DNA from: CAIOSQ01 sp044359885
Lineage (GTDB): Bacteria; Pseudomonadota; Alphaproteobacteria; CACIAM-22H2
NCBI GenBank assembly: GCA_044359885.1
Contig: JBIKLI010000056.1
Location: 1 to 16,928, forward strand
Length of the DNA stretch: 16,928 bases
Direction of reading: 5' to 3'
The translations under genes and the position numbers were made by a program. The stretch's first letter is position 1; each line of letters opens with the position of its first letter. This document shows, piece by piece, positions 13,659 to 16,928 of the stretch. The notes beneath the pieces were generated by a model that searched no databases, was not told the origin of the DNA, and was given only the letters and a program-made list of their open reading frames with translations.

Positions 13659-14753
13659 ATGCGTCGTCTCGCCGCCCGTCTCGCCGGAGTGTTCCTGCTC
13701 GCCCTCGCCGCGACCGGCGCGTCGGCGCAGGGCCAGCTCAGGATCTACAACTGGAACGACTACATCGCGCCCGACGCGCTCAAGCGCTTCGAGCAGGAGA
13801 CCGGGATCAAGGTCACCTACGACACGTATGATTCGAACGAGCTTCTCGATGCCCGGCTGCGCGCCGGACGCAGCGGCTACGACATCGTGGTGCCGACCGC
13901 GTCGCCCTTCCTGGCGCTGCAACTGAGGGCGCGTCTGTTCCAGCCGGTCGATCGCGCCAAGCTGACGAATCACGGTCAGCTTGACCCCGCGGTGATGAAG
14001 CGTCTGGAGCAGTACGATCCCGGCAACCGGTACGCGGTCCCCTGGATGTGGGGAACGACCGGCATCGGCTACAACCGCGAACGGGTCATGCGGATCATGC
14101 CCGACGCGCCGGTCTACTCGCTGCGCATGATCTTCGATCCCGCGGTCGTGTCGCGCTTCCGGTCATGCGGCGTGATGGTTCTCGACTCTCCGACCGACGT
14201 GTTCCCGGCGGCGCTCACCTATCTCGGCCTCGACCCGGATTCGAAGAAGCCTGCGGATCTCGAGCGCGCAGCCGCGGCCCTGGCCGCGATCCGGCCCTTC
14301 GTGCGGCGCTGGCATTCGTCCGAGTACATCAACGGACTGGCCAGCGGCGATGTCTGCCTCGCGTTCGGCTTCTCGGGCGACATCAAGCAGGCGGCCACGC
14401 GCGCGGCGGAAGCCGGCCGCGGGGTGACGATCGATTACGCGATCCCCGCCGAAGGCGCGCTGACCTGGATCGACACGGCGGCGATCCCCGCCGATGCGCC
14501 CAATCCAGCGAACGCGCATCGCTTCATCGACTTCATGCTGCGTCCCGAGATCGCGGCGATGAATTCCAGCTTCGTGGGCTACGCCGTCGCCGTGCCCGCG
14601 GCGCGTGCGCTGATCGACGAAGCGGTGCGCAACGATCCCGGCGTCTATCCCCCGGACGAGATCGCGCGGCGCTTCTACACGATCACCCCGGCCGATCCCG
14701 AATTCGAGCGGCTGCGCACCCGCGCCTGGACCCGGGTCAAGACGGGGCGCTGA
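13659..14753 (+). CDS. potF: Periplasmic polyamine-binding protein, PotF type
   Basis: This is the substrate-binding protein of a putrescine-type ABC importer. The start at ATG 13659 follows AGGAGG (13647-13652) by six bases and gives 364 residues with a signal peptide (hydrophobic 9-20, probable cut after ASA at 21-23). An earlier in-frame start would bury the signal peptide. The mature part aligns well with E. coli PotF: IYNWNDYIAPDALKRFEQET, WGTTGIGYN, RSCGVMVLDSP, HSSEYINGLASGD, then NDPGVYPP and RTRAWTRVKTG. Likely ligand contacts are Trp32, Asp34, Tyr35, Asp180, Asp241 and Asp272. The position of PotF Trp244 is Phe238 here (GFSGD), and PotF Glu185 is replaced by Asp180, so ligand preference may differ. 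It leads the potFGHI operon. Confidence 0.93.
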   Translation: MRRLAARLAGVFLLALAATGASAQGQLRIYNWNDYIAPDALKRFEQETGIKVTYDTYDSNELLDARLRAGRSGYDIVVPTASPFLALQLRARLFQPVDRAKLTNHGQLDPAVMKRLEQYDPGNRYAVPWMWGTTGIGYNRERVMRIMPDAPVYSLRMIFDPAVVSRFRSCGVMVLDSPTDVFPAALTYLGLDPDSKKPADLERAAAALAAIRPFVRRWHSSEYINGLASGDVCLAFGFSGDIKQAATRAAEAGRGVTIDYAIPAEGALTWIDTAAIPADAPNPANAHRFIDFMLRPEIAAMNSSFVGYAVAVPAARALIDEAVRNDPGVYPPDEIARRFYTITPADPEFERLRTRAWTRVKTGR

Positions 14754-14774
14754 GAAGGCGGCGGGGCGGGGGGC

Positions 14775-15836
14775 ATGGCGGGCATCGTCCTCGAGCGGCT
14801 GGCCAAGCGCTACGGACCGGTCGCCGCGGTCGCGGATGTCGATCTCTCCATCGGGGAGGGCGAGTTCTTCGCCCTCGTCGGCCCGTCGGGATGCGGCAAG
14901 ACCTCGCTGCTGCGGCTGATCGCCGGGCTGGATCGCCCCGATTCGGGGCGCATCCGCATCGGTGAACTGGATGCCACCGAGCTTCCGCCCTGGTCACGGC
15001 CGGTGAACACCGTCTTCCAGTCCTATGCGTTGTTCCCGCATCTCTGCGTCGCCGACAACGTCGCCTATGGTCTCGTGCGCGCCGGGCTGGCACGCGAGGC
15101 GGTCGCGCGGCGCGTCGAGGAGATGCTGGCGCTGGTGCAGCTGTCGGGATTCGCGGGACGCAAGCCGCACCAGCTCTCCGGCGGACAGCGCCAGCGCGTC
15201 GCCCTGGCGCGCGCGCTGGCGCGGTTGCCGCGGGTCCTGCTGCTCGACGAACCCATGGCGGCGCTCGATCGCGGCCTGCGCGACGAGACGCGACGCCAGT
15301 TGCTCGCGCTGCAGCGCCGCCTGGCGATCACGTTCGTGCTGGTGACCCACGACCAGGAGGAGGCACTGGCCGTCGCCGACCGGCTGGCGGTCATGCGGGC
15401 GGGCCGGATCGCCCAGCTTGGCAGCCCGCGCGCGGTCTACGAAGCGCCCGCCGACCGGCAGGTCGCCGCCTTCCTCGGCCGCGCCGCCCTGATCGACGGC
15501 GTCGTCGCCGCGATCGAGGAGGGGCGCGCGATCGTCGACGCCGGGCCGCTGGGCCGGCTTGCCGGCCGCGCCGCCGCCGGGCTGGTCCCGGGCGCAGCCG
15601 CGACGCTGGTCCTGCGGCCGGAGCATCTCCGCCTCGACGGCCCGCCTGGGTCGCCAGGGCTGGAGGCGGTCGCGGGCCATGCCGCCTTCCACGGCGAGAC
15701 GGTGTCGCTCGGCGCCCGGCTGGCCGATGGCCGGGAGGTGGCGGTCAGCCTCGCCTCGCGGGCGATCTGTCCGGCGCCGGGGACGGCGCTGCGTCTGGCC
15801 TGGGACCCTGCCACGGCTCCGGTCGTGCCGTCGTGA
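14775..15836 (+). CDS. potG: Polyamine ABC transporter ATP-binding protein
   Basis: This is the cytoplasmic ATPase that powers the importer. The 353-residue product has Walker A GPSGCGKT (36-43), the Q-loop Gln82, the signature LSGGQ (134-138), Walker B VLLLDEP (154-160), the D-loop segment MAALDRGLRD, and the H-loop His192 in VTHDQEEA. Residues after about 235 form a TOBE-like regulatory domain with the motif LVLRPEHLRL. It begins 21 bp after potF behind a G-rich stretch and ends in a GTGA overlap with potH. The ATPase alone could be potA or potG; the PotF, PotH and PotI resemblance of its neighbours favours potG. Confidence 0.93.
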   Translation: MAGIVLERLAKRYGPVAAVADVDLSIGEGEFFALVGPSGCGKTSLLRLIAGLDRPDSGRIRIGELDATELPPWSRPVNTVFQSYALFPHLCVADNVAYGLVRAGLAREAVARRVEEMLALVQLSGFAGRKPHQLSGGQRQRVALARALARLPRVLLLDEPMAALDRGLRDETRRQLLALQRRLAITFVLVTHDQEEALAVADRLAVMRAGRIAQLGSPRAVYEAPADRQVAAFLGRAALIDGVVAAIEEGRAIVDAGPLGRLAGRAAAGLVPGAAATLVLRPEHLRLDGPPGSPGLEAVAGHAAFHGETVSLGARLADGREVAVSLASRAICPAPGTALRLAWDPATAPVVPS

Positions 15837-16684
15837 ACCCGCTCTGGCCGCCGGGCCTCAGGCTTGCCGTGATCGGGCTGCCGCTTGCCTGGCTGGCGCT
15901 GTTCTTTGGTCTGCCTTTCGCGATGGCGCTGGCCATCAGCTTCGGCACCGCGTCGGACGGGGCGCCGCCGTTCCGGCTGGATCAGCCGGGCCTTGCAGCC
16001 TGGCGGCTTCTGGTCGAGGACCCGGTCTATCTCGACGCGCTGGCCTCGTCGCTGACCATGGCCGCGACCGCCACCGCGATCGCCGCCGCGATCGGCTATC
16101 CCATGGCCTATGCCATCGCGCGCGCGCCGGCCCGGCGGCGAAACCTGCTGCTGGTGCTGGTGATGCTGCCCTTCTGGACGTCGTTCCTGGTCCGGATCTA
16201 CGCGTGGACGGCGCTGCTGCGACCGACCGGGCTGATCAATTCGGCGCTGGAGGCGCTGGGTCTGATCGACGCGCCGCTGCAGCTGATCGACAACGCCTTC
16301 GCGGTGCAGCTCGGCCTCGTCTATGTCTACCTGCCGTTCATGGTGCTGCCGCTCTACGCCAGCATCGAGAAGCTCGATCCGGCCCTCGAGGAAGCGGCGG
16401 CGGATCTGGGCGCGCGCCCGGTGACCATCTTCCTCACGGTGACCCTGCCGCTGACCCTGCCGGGGCTGGCGGCGGGCGCGCTGCTGATGTTCATCCCGGC
16501 ATCGGCCGAGTTCATCGTGCCGGAGATGCTGGGCGGTCCCGACGCCAATCTCCTGGGGCGCGCGATCTGGAACGAATTCTTCTCCAACCGCGACTGGCCC
16601 GCGACCGCGGCGCTGGCGATCGCCGTGGTCGCGCTGCTCGCTGCACCGATCCTGCTCTTCCAGCGGCTGGAGACGCGGCGGTGA
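15833..16684 (+). CDS. potH: Polyamine ABC transporter permease, PotH type
   Basis: This is one of two inner-membrane permease subunits. The 283-residue product starts with GTG at 15833, overlapping the potG stop by four bases. Membrane segments are at about residues 11-36, 70-95, 103-122, 155-178, 205-224 and 258-276. The ATPase-contact EAA loop is at 187-211 (EEAAADLGARPVTIFLTVTL). Strong PotH landmarks are LPFWTSFLVRIYAWTALL, VYLPFMVLPLYASIEKLDP, EFIVPEMLGGPDANLLGRAI and NEFFSNRDWPATAALAI. It is shorter than E. coli PotH (about 317 residues), mainly in the first periplasmic loop. The stop overlaps the potI start by four bases. Confidence 0.94.
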   Translation: MNPLWPPGLRLAVIGLPLAWLALFFGLPFAMALAISFGTASDGAPPFRLDQPGLAAWRLLVEDPVYLDALASSLTMAATATAIAAAIGYPMAYAIARAPARRRNLLLVLVMLPFWTSFLVRIYAWTALLRPTGLINSALEALGLIDAPLQLIDNAFAVQLGLVYVYLPFMVLPLYASIEKLDPALEEAAADLGARPVTIFLTVTLPLTLPGLAAGALLMFIPASAEFIVPEMLGGPDANLLGRAIWNEFFSNRDWPATAALAIAVVALLAAPILLFQRLETRR

Positions 16685-16928
16685 ACGCGGTCGCGCGCAG
16701 TCGTCTCTATCTGGCGCTGGGGCTCGGCTATGCCTTCCTCTACCTGCCGATCGCGGTGCTCGTGGTCTTTTCCTTCAACCATTCGCCGCTGCTGACCCAA
16801 TGGAGCGGGTTCTCGTTGCGCTGGTATGCGGCGCTTCTGGACAATCAGCGGCTGCTGTCCGCCGCCGGGCTCAGCCTCGCGATCGCCGCCGTCAGCGCCA
16901 GCTTCGCGACGGTGCTGGGCACCGCCGC
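16681..16928 (+). CDS. potI: Polyamine ABC transporter permease, PotI type (3' end beyond the window)
   Basis: This is the second permease subunit. It starts with GTG 16681, overlapping the potH stop in GTGA, and 82 codons are visible. The N-terminal membrane segment is at about residues 11-31 (LGLGYAFLYLPIAVLVVFSF), followed by NHSPLLTQWSGFSLRWYAAL, close to the PotI sequence at the same place. A second membrane segment starts near residue 62. About two thirds of the gene lies beyond the right edge. The repeated GTGA overlap shows tight translational coupling within the operon. Confidence 0.93.
   Translation, partial: MNAVARSRLYLALGLGYAFLYLPIAVLVVFSFNHSPLLTQWSGFSLRWYAALLDNQRLLSAAGLSLAIAAVSASFATVLGTA

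Noticed and set aside
1..16928. CRISPR arrays, tRNA or rRNA genes, transposases, phage or defence genes
   Set aside because: No regularly spaced repeats, tRNA-like cloverleaf, rRNA signature or mobile-element protein was recognised by eye. Gene content is ordinary core genome.

Overview
The window is a high-GC chromosomal segment of an alphaproteobacterium, most likely of the Rhodospirillales type. Several signs agree on this: a CckA-type hybrid kinase, CtrA-like TTAA-N7-TTAA sites in front of flagellar genes, GAAC-N7 LexA-type boxes in front of recA, a one-helix aa3 oxidase subunit IV, and an alphaproteobacterial style of RecA. I see no insertion sequence, phage gene, CRISPR array, rRNA or tRNA. 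Nearly all of it is housekeeping and flagellar core genome.

Layout. (1) 1-4506 is the flagellar basal body and export apparatus: fliO and fliP (partial, leaving the window) run leftward, and flgB-flgC-fliE-fliQ-fliR-flhB run rightward from a shared 188-bp divergent control region. (2) 4577-7042 is cckA, a membrane kinase with three PAS-like regions, a histidine kinase core and a receiver domain. (3) 7057-8700, convergent with cckA, encodes a PAS-like, degenerate-GGDEF, EAL protein whose EAL catalytic residues look intact. (4) 8701-9057 is a divergent control region with two near-identical LexA-type boxes, followed by recA (9058-10191). (5) 10192-10606 is a gene-free spacer with two hairpins, followed by alaS (10607-13243). 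(6) 13262-13426 on the minus strand is a 54-residue cytochrome oxidase subunit IV gene that a long-ORF search misses. (7) 13659-16928 is a putrescine-type ABC importer operon, potF-potG-potH-potI; potI runs off the right edge.

How the parts may work together. In related bacteria CckA feeds phosphate through ChpT to CtrA, which controls flagellar class II genes, and c-di-GMP switches CckA from kinase to phosphatase. This segment holds CtrA-like sites before the flagellar genes, cckA directly downstream of flhB, and a probable c-di-GMP phosphodiesterase tail-to-tail with cckA. That grouping is seen in the sequence; a functional circuit is inference. The most useful leads are this possible c-di-GMP/CckA/CtrA grouping, the paired SOS boxes that share an unusual second half-site, and the small oxidase subunit gene. 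I found no clearly new system.
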